DNA of 6,189 nt from Elusimicrobiota bacterium (GCA_018830385.1 JAHJSO010000209.1:1-6189); one strand, 5' to 3'; numbered from the stretch's first letter, positions 1 to 5,998 are shown. Notes: a model not told the origin generated them from the letters alone. Numbers and translations are program-made.

Positions 1-939
1 GATTTTTACACGCCTGTAACTTTTGTCCGACACATGATGAAATGCGCTGAGTGACATAAGGGTGCCGGCAAGAATGACACTGCATCCGTTCCCGATGTTC
101 GCCGCCCTCATTTTTGCTATATCTATCGCCGAGTAGAAAGGTTTCTGCGGGTTCTTCCACACATCGTCCGACTCGCTGTCAACGATTATCAGTTTGAGGT
201 TCCTGAACGGCAAAAACACCGCCCCCCTCGTACCGACGGCTATTTTAACTCTGCCCGAAACCGCCTTTGTCCATGTTTCATACTTCCTGTCCTCACTCAG
301 GTCGCTGTGCCATACGGGGACATCTAATTTTATCCTCCGGGACAACTCCGAAGCAACGTATCCCGCGGTGATAATTTCAGGGAACAGTATTATACACTCA
401 TCCCCTGGCGCAAGTTTGTTGAGCCGGTCAATATAAAATTCAAGCCGGCCCGGAAAACACAGGTTGTGCAACACCTCTACAACATGGTCATCCTGAACAT
501 GACCGCCCCGTTTAATTCTCCCGGTTGACGGCAACGGGCTTCCTTCTGAAAGGCCCGTGGTCAGATCGTCGGACGGCGGTTCGGCAGCCGTTCCCAGTTC
601 CCGTCCATCCGGCCTGACAAAAAACGACTTTTTTACCGGAAACATGCACTGCAGCGCCTCTCCCATTGAACACACATACACGTCTGAAATAAATTTTGCA
701 GTCCGGAAAAGTTCGCCGGTTATTACAGGGTTGTTATCCAGGATTTTGTATATATCTTTTACAGGGCTGACGTCCGTATCTTTTCGGACGCTGGTAACAA
801 ACCCCAACCGCCTGTACCTGCCAAACGGCACAAGAACGCGTACCCCTGCGGGTATTTGTCCCGGCGAGCCAATATTTCCGGGCAGGGCATAAATAAAATT
901 TCTTTCTACGGGGATGGGGATTGCTACTTCAATAAACAT
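1..939 (-). CDS. priA: Primosomal protein N' (PriA), degenerate helicase; 3' part outside window
   Basis: PriA recognises stalled or repaired replication forks and loads the replisome; canonical PriA is also a 3'-5' superfamily 2 helicase. The reading frame is open from the ATG at 939 to the left edge, giving 313 residues without the C-terminus. Residues 1-55 match the 3'-DNA-end binding domain (EVAIPIPVERNFIYALPG near 4-21, RVLVPFGRYRRLGFV at 34-48). The helicase core follows, with family landmarks FPEI at 186-189, HSDLSEDR at 211-218, VGTRGAVFLP at 235-244 and LIIVD at 250-254. Catalytic motifs are lost: the Walker A site reads NLCFPGRLEFY (159-169) instead of GVTGSGKTEVY, so the lysine is R165, and the DEEH box reads DSES (254-257). 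The start overlaps the glycosylase end by 16 bp. An in-frame ATG at 963 is an alternative start, but the family N-terminus fits 939 better. Family assignment is firm; loss of ATPase activity is inferred. Confidence 0.9.
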   Translation of the reverse strand, partial: MFIEVAIPIPVERNFIYALPGNIGSPGQIPAGVRVLVPFGRYRRLGFVTSVRKDTDVSPVKDIYKILDNNPVITGELFRTAKFISDVYVCSMGEALQCMFPVKKSFFVRPDGRELGTAAEPPSDDLTTGLSEGSPLPSTGRIKRGGHVQDDHVVEVLHNLCFPGRLEFYIDRLNKLAPGDECIILFPEIITAGYVASELSRRIKLDVPVWHSDLSEDRKYETWTKAVSGRVKIAVGTRGAVFLPFRNLKLIIVDSESDDVWKNPQKPFYSAIDIAKMRAANIGNGCSVILAGTLMSLSAFHHVSDKSYRRVKI

Positions 940-1718
940 CTCAGCAATTTCATGTCCTCCCATACATACGGCTTGAGGGACGGGTTACGCAGGAGGGCTG
1001 CGGGATGGTAGGTCGGTATCAGTTTTATATTATCCATATCGTGCACCTGCCCCCTTAGTTTTGATATGCCCGTTTGCGTTCCAAGCAACGTCCGGGCAGC
1101 GGAGTTGCCGAGCGTCATCATTGCAACGGGTTTTATCACTGCAATTTGTTTTTTTAAGAACGGCAGGCATTGCGACACCTCCTCTTCCGTCGGAGGCCTG
1201 TCATTGCCCCTCCTGTCGGGTGTTCCGGGGTTAATCATCGGGTGGCATTTGACTATGTTCGTAATGTATGTGTCTTCCCTCTTTAATCCGATTGATTCAA
1301 TTATCTTCGTGAGTAACTGGCCCGCCCTGCCGACAAAAGGCCTGCCCTGCCTGTCCTCATCGTAGCCGGGTCCTTCCCCGACGAACATTACCTTTGTCCC
1401 GGGACAGCCCTCTCCGAAAACAACGCTTATCCGGCTTTTATGCAGGGGACATTTTTTGCATCCTCTTACGTCTTTTAAAATTTCGTTGATTAGTTTCTCT
1501 TTTTCAGACGCAATGTCTTTAGCCGGCGGTTTAGCTGCACCCTTTTCTACGCCGCTGCGCACACCCGTCCCTGAAAGATTAGCGGCATTACTTGCCCCCG
1601 CCACTTTGGGGTCGTACCACAAAACATCTGTTTTATCCAGTAGCACCGCTTCCGCGAGGACTTTCCTTGCGTCTTTCAGGACGCCGATAAGTTTCCGTCT
1701 TATATTTTTTCTTTCCAT
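924..1718 (-). CDS. Family 4 uracil-DNA glycosylase, iron-sulfur type
   Basis: The enzyme should remove uracil from DNA as the first step of base excision repair. With the ATG at 1718 it has 264 residues; an in-frame GTG at 1739 would add seven, and neither has a clear ribosome binding site. Residues 1-75 are a basic, then A/G/P-rich extension that looks like a linker. The catalytic domain starts near residue 80. It has CKKC (C87, C90), the uracil-pocket motif GEGPGYDEDRQGRPFVGRAG (114-133), NIVKCHP with C158, C184, and the C-terminal PTYHPAALL (235-243). The four cysteines would hold the [4Fe-4S] cluster of this family. The C158-C184 spacing is 25 residues, longer than the roughly 14-17 I expect, because of a charged insert at about 162-178. 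The start overlaps the coaB end and the stop overlaps the priA start, so it sits inside the operon. The family call is very secure; a specific name such as udgA is not assigned. Confidence 0.94.
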   Translation of the reverse strand: MERKNIRRKLIGVLKDARKVLAEAVLLDKTDVLWYDPKVAGASNAANLSGTGVRSGVEKGAAKPPAKDIASEKEKLINEILKDVRGCKKCPLHKSRISVVFGEGCPGTKVMFVGEGPGYDEDRQGRPFVGRAGQLLTKIIESIGLKREDTYITNIVKCHPMINPGTPDRRGNDRPPTEEEVSQCLPFLKKQIAVIKPVAMMTLGNSAARTLLGTQTGISKLRGQVHDMDNIKLIPTYHPAALLRNPSLKPYVWEDMKLLRCLLK

Positions 1719-2359
1719 TTTTTCTTTATGTACGGCCACAGCATAGCCGCAAACCGCCTTTTTGTTATCCTGCCGAAAGGCCGGACGTTTAACTCCCTGT
1801 CAATTATATATCCCCGCGTCAGGTCACCGCCTGTGCTCGTGTGCGGGTTGGCTACGATTATGTCCAGGTTTTTCTCCCTGAGTTTGGCGACGGCATTCCT
1901 GATAAGACCTCCCGTCTCAAGGGCGAACCCCACCTTTAATTTCTTCCTCAATCTGCCGGTTGCTTTAAGTATGTCTTCCGTTGGCACAAGGTTGATGCGG
2001 ACAGATCCCCTCTCTTTCTTTATCTTGGTGCGGCGTGGGTTTTCAGGCCGATAATCGCACACGGCTGCCACCGATATAAAAATGTCGGAGCCGCCAATGT
2101 TATCCTTAACCGCCCTGTACATCTGCCTTGTTGTTTCCACCCGGATTATTTTTATTTTGTTCCTTATCTTATCCGGAAAGTCCGGCAGGGGGTCGGCGCC
2201 TCCCATGACAAGCGTAACCATCGCCCCGTCACTAAGCGCCTCCATTGAAAGAAAATACCCCGTCTTCCCCGAGGAGGCATTCGTGATAAATCTCACCGGG
2301 TCAATAAACTCTTTTGTAGAACCGGCAGTAATGAGAACCCTGGGTTTTGTGAAGGGCAT
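1700..2359 (-). CDS. coaB: Phosphopantothenate-cysteine ligase, CoaB as a separate protein
   Basis: CoaB activates 4'-phosphopantothenate with a nucleotide triphosphate and joins it to cysteine, the second step of CoA synthesis from pantothenate. The 219-residue product matches the C-terminal half of fused CoaBC. It has RVLITAGSTKEFIDPVRFITN at the start (N27 equals the conserved Asn), SSGKTG (29-34), VAAVCDYRP (97-105), the KIKK lysine motif (112-115) that carries the catalytic Lys, and GFALETGG (144-151). These key residues look intact, so the enzyme should be active. The ATG lies 24 nt after the CoaC stop and in the same frame, separated by in-frame stops in a tandem repeat. AGGG sits about 15 nt upstream of the ATG, far for a ribosome binding site, so reinitiation after CoaC is likely. 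It ends in a lysine-rich tail (KKKWKEK) overlapped by the glycosylase start. Confidence 0.9.
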   Translation of the reverse strand: MPFTKPRVLITAGSTKEFIDPVRFITNASSGKTGYFLSMEALSDGAMVTLVMGGADPLPDFPDKIRNKIKIIRVETTRQMYRAVKDNIGGSDIFISVAAVCDYRPENPRRTKIKKERGSVRINLVPTEDILKATGRLRKKLKVGFALETGGLIRNAVAKLREKNLDIIVANPHTSTGGDLTRGYIIDRELNVRPFGRITKRRFAAMLWPYIKKKWKEKI

Positions 2360-2363
2360 CGCC

Positions 2364-2393
2364 TATAGTTATTTCCCTTATAGTTATTTCCCT
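2364..2393. repeat. Perfect 15-bp tandem duplication at the coaC/coaB junction
   Basis: Two identical copies of TATAGTTATTTCCCT (plus strand) lie head to tail at 2364-2378 and 2379-2393. On the coding strand each copy reads AGGGAAATAACTATA, so it duplicates both a purine-rich AGGGAAA block and stop codons. In the coaC frame the sequence is GGG AAA TAA CTA TAA GGG AAA TAA CTA TAG GCG ATG, giving four in-frame stops before the CoaB ATG. The unit length is a multiple of three, so frame is kept whatever the copy number. Removing one copy still leaves two stops, so the duplication did not by itself cause the split. The perfect identity suggests a recent event or an actively slipping site. Confidence 0.95.
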
Positions 2394-2953
2394 GCTAAAA
2401 TAGAGATTATCCTGCCCGTTATTTTACCGGTGGGAACAAGCCGTCCTATGCCATTTTCCCTGCAGGCGAGAGCTCCCTCTTCTGGCCCAAGGAAGCGGTA
2501 GCCCCTTTTGATGAGTGTTTGGACATTCTCCTGAGTCACCGGGTTAAGCCACATATTGGAATTCATTGCGGGACAAATCAGCACCGGGCAAACCGCCGAC
2601 AGGACTACGGAAGTAAGCAGGTCATCTGCAAAACCGGACGCTATGCGGGCTATTGTATTCGCCGTTGCAGGGCTTATAACGATAACGTCCGCCCAGCCGG
2701 CAAGGGACAGGTGTCCTGGGTCATAGGAATATTCTTCATCAAACATAGACCTGTAAACCCTGTCGGCAGATAACGTCTGAAGGGTAAGCGGCGTAATAAA
2801 TTTTTCGGCCGATTCCGTCAGAACGCATTTTACCCTGATGTCCCTGCGGACAAGTTCACGCACAAGTTCACACGTCTTGTAGGCGGCGATACTGCCGCAT
2901 ATCCCTATTAAGACGTTATTATTTTTCTTTCTTGCGGGGTTTTGTTTTCTCAT
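2384..2953 (-). CDS. coaC: Phosphopantothenoylcysteine decarboxylase, CoaC (Dfp flavoprotein half)
   Basis: CoaC uses FMN to decarboxylate phosphopantothenoylcysteine to 4'-phosphopantetheine, after the CoaB step. The 189-residue product matches the N-terminal half of fused CoaBC. It has GSIAAYK (20-26) for FMN phosphate binding, HLSLAGWADV (81-90) with the active-site His81, SPATANT (94-100), the substrate clamp motif PAMNSNMW (128-135) with Asn131, and ACRENGIGRL (163-172) with the conserved reductive Cys164. All expected catalytic residues are present. The ATG at 2953 overlaps the rpoZ end by 35 bp and follows a GGAAGAGAAAC purine stretch that can serve as ribosome binding site. Its end matches the natural linker of fused CoaBC. 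The first 13 residues are basic and asparagine-rich and precede the conserved NVLIGICG strand. Confidence 0.92.
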   Translation of the reverse strand: MRKQNPARKKNNNVLIGICGSIAAYKTCELVRELVRRDIRVKCVLTESAEKFITPLTLQTLSADRVYRSMFDEEYSYDPGHLSLAGWADVIVISPATANTIARIASGFADDLLTSVVLSAVCPVLICPAMNSNMWLNPVTQENVQTLIKRGYRFLGPEEGALACRENGIGRLVPTGKITGRIISILAGK

Positions 2954-3398
2954 GTTTCTCTTCCAACTTCTTCGCCGGGACGGGTCGCTCTGCCTGTTTT
3001 TCCTGCGACCTTACCACCTTTTTCCTTGAATCAAGCGAAGGCAGTTTTGATACTGTCTCAATGGTAACCTTACCGGTCACTATTTCTTCCACCGCAGTGT
3101 TCAGTAATTGCGGGAAAGACAAAAACTTGTATTCTTCCTTGTTCTTTAACTCCTGAGCCCACCGCGCTGCCAGCGGTATAATGCGGTATCTGTCGTAGTC
3201 GCCGTTAAGCAATAATTCTTCTATCGTCCGGCTTTTCACTTCCACGGTTTTTGTCTTTACCTCCCCCTCCGCCTTTTCCTCCGGTTCTCCTGTTGTTTTT
3301 CTTCCTGATTTCTCTTCTGCTTCTTCTTTTACCTTCTCCGCCGTTTCTTTTGATTTACCTGCTGTTTTTTCTGACAAGTTCCGGTACCTCCGTTTCAA
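2919..3398 (-). CDS. rpoZ: RNA polymerase omega subunit with long charged arms
   Basis: Omega (RpoZ, Rpb6/RpoK family) helps fold and hold the beta' subunit of RNA polymerase. Of 159 residues only about 59-115 look like omega: the segment IEELLLNGDYDRYRIIPLAARW (59-80) fits the conserved NRF-L---AARRA helix, and LLNTAVEEIVTGKV (98-111) fits the T-ALEEI--GKI helix. The flanks are low-complexity: residues 1-58 are rich in Lys and Glu, and 116-159 form a Lys/Glu/Pro tail. The first codon is TTG, overlapping the gmk stop as TTGA, with CAGGAAAC just upstream as a plausible ribosome binding site. No ATG exists in the frame. A shorter form could begin at a GTG near residue 52 or 54. The gmk-rpoZ-coaBC order, common in bacteria, supports the call, since sequence similarity alone is modest. 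Confidence 0.8.
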   Translation of the reverse strand: MKRRYRNLSEKTAGKSKETAEKVKEEAEEKSGRKTTGEPEEKAEGEVKTKTVEVKSRTIEELLLNGDYDRYRIIPLAARWAQELKNKEEYKFLSFPQLLNTAVEEIVTGKVTIETVSKLPSLDSRKKVVRSQEKQAERPVPAKKLEEKHEKTKPRKKEK

Positions 3399-4015
3399 GC
3401 GTTTCCTGCCTGTGCCTTTTTAAACCCGGATATTTCGTTTTTTAAACGTGATATCCTTGCGTGTTCGGCGGTTATTATTGAGCGCGCCTGTTCAACCGCT
3501 TCATTTAATTTATCGTTAATAACGAGGTAGTCGTAATCGGTAATGTATGAAATTTCCTTCCTGGCATTCTCCAACCGCACCCTTATGGTTTGCTCGTCGT
3601 CCTGCCCCCTGTTACGGAGACGGTGTTCAAGCGCCTTTAACGAAGGCGGCAGGATAAAAATAAAAACCCCTGACAGGTACTGTTTTCTTATTTTTCTCCC
3701 GCCCTGCACGTCTATATCAAGGACGATGTCCCTGCCCGACGACACTGCGTCCCGCAACTGTTTCTTCGGGGTGCCGTAGTAATGGCCGTGAACGCGTGCC
3801 CACTCTGCAAGTTGTCCCCCTGAAACCATTCTCCTGAATTTTTTTTCAGAGATAAAAAAATAGTCCCTGCCGTCAACCTCGCCTTTACGGGATTTCCTTG
3901 TGGTAACCGAAACGGAAAATACGGCGCCCGGCATTCGGGAGAGCAATTCCCTGTAGATTGTGGTCTTACCGGCGCCCGACGGCGCAGAAATTACTATTAT
4001 TAAACCTTTTGTCAT
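3395..4015 (-). CDS. gmk: Guanylate kinase
   Basis: Guanylate kinase makes GDP from GMP and ATP in the cytoplasm, feeding GTP and dGTP pools. The 206-residue product is of normal length. It starts with the P-loop SAPSGAGKTT (10-19, Lys17). The GMP-binding segment follows: SVSVTTRKSRKGEVDGRDY (34-52), which keeps the Ser/Thr/Arg set that holds the GMP phosphate, then LAEW (69-72), YYGTPKKQL (79-87) and DIDVQGG (100-106). The lid helix contains LRNRGQDDEQTIRVRL (133-148) and the last fold segment is YDYLVIND (161-168). Nothing essential looks missing. The ATG is preceded by AAGGAG at a good distance. It overlaps, as TAATG, the end of a small disrupted frame from the cassette upstream. As the first housekeeping gene after that cassette, it may now depend on promoters within or beyond the cassette. 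Confidence 0.97.
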   Translation of the reverse strand: MTKGLIIVISAPSGAGKTTIYRELLSRMPGAVFSVSVTTRKSRKGEVDGRDYFFISEKKFRRMVSGGQLAEWARVHGHYYGTPKKQLRDAVSSGRDIVLDIDVQGGRKIRKQYLSGVFIFILPPSLKALEHRLRNRGQDDEQTIRVRLENARKEISYITDYDYLVINDKLNEAVEQARSIITAEHARISRLKNEISGFKKAQAGNA

Positions 4016-4025
4016 TATTCAAATT

Positions 4026-4031
4026 CTCCTT
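4026..4031 (-). promoter_or_regulatory. Ribosome binding site of gmk
   Basis: AAGGAG on the minus strand lies 10 nt before the gmk ATG at 4015. It is the clearest Shine-Dalgarno match in the window and sits inside the last codons of the upstream small disrupted frame, so translation of that frame would cross it. Confidence 0.7.
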
Positions 4032-4066
4032 CCAGAATTTTTTTCTTTGCTAATTTATATGACCAT

Positions 4067-4086
4067 CGAGAAATGGTAGATTCTCG
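4067..4086. repeat. Small inverted repeat between the methyltransferase and gmk
   Basis: CGAGAA (4067-4072) and TTCTCG (4081-4086) are perfect 6-bp arms around an 8-nt loop. The minus-strand transcript would form a weak hairpin, with a competing CCAT/ATGG pairing that overlaps it. No T-run follows on the coding strand, so it does not look like an intrinsic terminator. It could be a protein-binding site or chance. Confidence 0.35.
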
Positions 4087-4152
4087 TGGGGCTGTAATTT
4101 CTAAATTTTTCTTTTAATTTTTGAAACGATGATGGTATTGTTGTCGCCATAT

Positions 4153-5076
4153 CTATGGAAATAACTTTGTTTGTTCCTGTAAAAATTGTTTTATCCTTTG
4201 CTCTGCTAAATCGCAGTATTTTTTATCAATATCATAAGCAACATATTTTCTATTAGTTTTTAGTGCCGCGATACAAGTCGTTCCAGCGCCTACGAATGGA
4301 TCAAGAACAACATCTCCCTCGAATGTATAAAGTTGAATAGTACGATAAGGTAGCGCAACTGGAAAGGGGGCAGGATGTCCTATTTTACTTGCTCGTTCTG
4401 CTGAAAACCTCCAAACGCTTTTTGTAAATTCTAAAAATTCTTCTTTTGAGATGGTGCTTTTTCTCTTGAGTGGGTTTAACCGAGTAAAAGTATCTTTACA
4501 AAAAACAAGAATGTATTCGTGGACATCTCGTAATACTGGGTTGTTTGCTTTTAGATAAGTTCCCCAAGCTGTTGAAGAGCTTGCGCTACTTCCTTTATCC
4601 CAAAGCAATTCGCCTCTCATCAAAAAACCAATATTATGCATATCTTCGATGATATAACTATGAAGTGGTAAATAAGGCTTTCTGCCTAAATTAGCGATAT
4701 TTATGCAAGCCCTACCGCCGGGCACTAAAACCCTGTGCGTTTCTTTGAATACTCGCTTTAATAACTCCCTGTAATCTTTGAGAGATAAATTTTCATCATA
4801 CACTTTTCCGACATTATAAGGTGGTGAAGTGACCATCAAATGAACACTATTGTCTGGAAGTTCCGTCATTGCCTCGCTGCTTTTGCAAAAAACTTTGTTA
4901 ATATACTGCGGATTAATTTGATTTTCAACATATTCAACATCTTTTCCATTATTTAATCCCTCGTAAAGTTTGCTGTCATAAAATTTCGACGAGTCATGGT
5001 TAATTCGACCCGGTGCACCAAAGGCACTGGTTTGTGTTCCGCTCTTTCTTTTATTGTAAAAACTTTGACTTTTCAT
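4153..5076 (-). CDS. Site-specific DNA methyltransferase (beta class, N4-cytosine or N6-adenine)
   Basis: This protein should transfer a methyl group from S-adenosylmethionine to an exocyclic amino group of a base, protecting DNA from the neighbouring endonuclease. The 307 residues have the catalytic motif TSPPYNVG (83-90) first and the AdoMet-binding motif DPFVGAGTT (259-267) last, the order of beta-class enzymes. Between them lie VLVPGGRACINIAN (116-129), a probable target-recognition stretch with SSTAWG and HEYILVFCK (167-194), and HPAPFPVALP (234-243), which usually precedes motif I. SPPY favours N4-cytosine, but this enzyme group also contains N6-adenine methylases, so base and site are left open. 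The ATG is 6 nt after the endonuclease stop, without a clear ribosome binding site, suggesting coupling. The gene is AT-rich compared with the gmk operon. It looks intact and functional. Confidence 0.93.
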   Translation of the reverse strand: MKSQSFYNKRKSGTQTSAFGAPGRINHDSSKFYDSKLYEGLNNGKDVEYVENQINPQYINKVFCKSSEAMTELPDNSVHLMVTSPPYNVGKVYDENLSLKDYRELLKRVFKETHRVLVPGGRACINIANLGRKPYLPLHSYIIEDMHNIGFLMRGELLWDKGSSASSSTAWGTYLKANNPVLRDVHEYILVFCKDTFTRLNPLKRKSTISKEEFLEFTKSVWRFSAERASKIGHPAPFPVALPYRTIQLYTFEGDVVLDPFVGAGTTCIAALKTNRKYVAYDIDKKYCDLAEQRIKQFLQEQTKLFP

Positions 5077-5082
5077 GGTTGT

Positions 5083-5964
5083 TTATTCTTTTGATTGCCG
5101 CAGAAGTGCTAAAAATTTTTGTGCTTTTGCCTCGTAAGTGGTTTCTTTATTGGCTATTCCAATCATTTCTCCTAGTTTTTTACGCGTCTGCATGCTGGAG
5201 AAAAACTCTCTTTCTTCTTTCAAAAGATTAAGAACATTTTGTTTTAATTCCTCATAATCGTCAAATCTGTAAAATCCTTTGTGAGATGTTGACTTGATGT
5301 TTTCCCCGTTATTATCCAGCGGGCTTGGATTTATTGACCAAAAACCCTGTATAATTCCGTTTCTTTTCAAGTAATCAACTTTTTCATAATAACTTTTAGT
5401 AATGGGAGTATTGCCGATGATAATAATCGGTATTTTTGAGGCGGAGAAACTATAGACACGAATGTTAATGCTTTTTCCAATAGATTTTAGCATTGTGTCT
5501 GATCTTAAAAGACCAGGATTTCCTTGATGCGTTTTATAATCGCCAATACATACTAAATCTTTATTTTTTGCAATAAATTCCCAGTTCCAGACCACCGACA
5601 TTTTAACTTCAACAATCATCAAAATGTTTTGCGGTTTCTGAATAACATCTTTTGTTTTGCAAATGGCAACATCAGCCGGCGATTGATTTGTTAGTCCTAT
5701 TTCTTCGGAAATAACACCATGGACAGAGTAACCACCAACATCCTTTGCTATTTCGCTGAATAAGTCTGTAGACCATTTTTCTGTATAAGAGCCGATCAAT
5801 GAATTTCGGCTCTGTAAGGTTGTTTTTACACCGTCATAGTTTTTGGGCCAATAGGCCAAATATTTTTTATCTTTTGTTACATAAAAAAGTTGTTCCAGAG
5901 TAGCAAACTCAAGTGATTTTATAAAAAAGTCTTTCTCTTGCTCCTTTTTCCAAAGTGTTGACAT
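5083..5964 (-). CDS. Putative type II restriction endonuclease, PD-(D/E)XK type
   Basis: The 293-residue protein is most likely the nuclease partner of the methyltransferase that starts 6 nt downstream. I do not recognise a named restriction family. A PD-(D/E)XK-like centre is visible: SPADVAI (95-101, Asp98) on one strand, then a hydrophobic strand ILMIVEVK (114-121) with Glu119 and Lys121. Glu87/Glu88 in VISEEIG could be a further acidic ligand. Later come a hydrophobic strand PIIIIGNTP (179-187) and a charged helical C-terminus from about 236. No signal peptide or membrane segment is seen. The gene is AT-rich like its partner and unlike the gmk operon. GAGGAG lies 16 nt before the ATG, too far for good use, and in-frame stops close upstream rule out an earlier start. 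Function rests on the motif and the pairing, so an unrelated nuclease remains possible. Confidence 0.7.
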   Translation of the reverse strand: MSTLWKKEQEKDFFIKSLEFATLEQLFYVTKDKKYLAYWPKNYDGVKTTLQSRNSLIGSYTEKWSTDLFSEIAKDVGGYSVHGVISEEIGLTNQSPADVAICKTKDVIQKPQNILMIVEVKMSVVWNWEFIAKNKDLVCIGDYKTHQGNPGLLRSDTMLKSIGKSINIRVYSFSASKIPIIIIGNTPITKSYYEKVDYLKRNGIIQGFWSINPSPLDNNGENIKSTSHKGFYRFDDYEELKQNVLNLLKEEREFFSSMQTRKKLGEMIGIANKETTYEAKAQKFLALLRQSKE

Positions 5965-5970
5965 AGTTTT

Positions 5971-5998
5971 ATTTTATTAACTCCTCAATTAAAGCCAA
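5971..5998 (-). promoter_or_regulatory. Candidate promoter of the restriction-modification pair
   Basis: On the minus strand TTGGCT (5993-5998; four of six matches to TTGACA) is followed after 16 nt by TAAAAT (5971-5976; five of six matches to TATAAT). The ATG at 5964 lies 6 nt after the -10 box, so transcription would begin at or next to the start codon and give a leaderless mRNA. If so, the distant GAGGAG within the spacer would be irrelevant. Such AT-rich matches occur by chance, so this is a hypothesis. Readthrough from the tRNA-Ser transcript is the alternative. Confidence 0.35.

Larger units (their letters stand above)
4015..4150 (-). pseudogene. Possible frameshifted 44-codon ORF between the methyltransferase and gmk
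   Basis: An ATG lies two nt after the methyltransferase stop (TAG-AT-ATG). Its frame gives MATTIPSSFQKLKEK and stops at 4055 after 31 codons. The +1 frame, open after a TAA near the A-rich tract, continues LEITAPRESTISRW and KLAKKKILEGEFE, ending at a TAA that overlaps the gmk ATG (TAATG). The whole span is 136 nt, so one base fewer anywhere in the A-rich run around 4101-4116 would join the two parts into a single 44-codon frame with coupled start and stop. I do not recognise the protein. The phrase ESTISRWSYKL has the look of a helix-turn-helix recognition segment, which is only an impression. It could be a decayed third gene of the cassette, a scar of its insertion, a base-calling error in a homopolymer, or chance. 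Confidence 0.35.

Noticed and set aside
557..892. A plus-strand open frame of 111 codons inside priA.
   Set aside because: The minus frame carries continuous PriA motifs across the same bases; the plus frame shows no recognisable domain.
3251..3445. A plus-strand open frame of 64 codons with Pro- and Leu/Phe-rich runs, looking like a small membrane protein.
   Set aside because: It is the complement of the Lys/Glu-rich N-terminal arm of rpoZ, whose GAA/AAG/GGA codons read as Phe, Leu and Pro on the other strand.
4017..4034. TTCAAATTCTCCTTCC on the plus strand resembles the tRNA-Ser T-arm and 3' acceptor, and could be an attachment-site copy.
   Set aside because: It is in the opposite orientation to the tRNA, has mismatches and an extra base pattern, and is fully explained as the complement of the gmk ribosome binding site.
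4067..4086. Inverted repeat considered as a terminator isolating the cassette from gmk.
   Set aside because: The stem is only 6 bp with moderate G+C, and no T-tract follows on the transcribed strand.
4151..4169. GGAAATAACT near the methyltransferase end also occurs (on the other strand) in the coaC/coaB repeat.
   Set aside because: A 10-bp AT-rich match at two distant, unrelated places is expected by chance and has no extension on either side.
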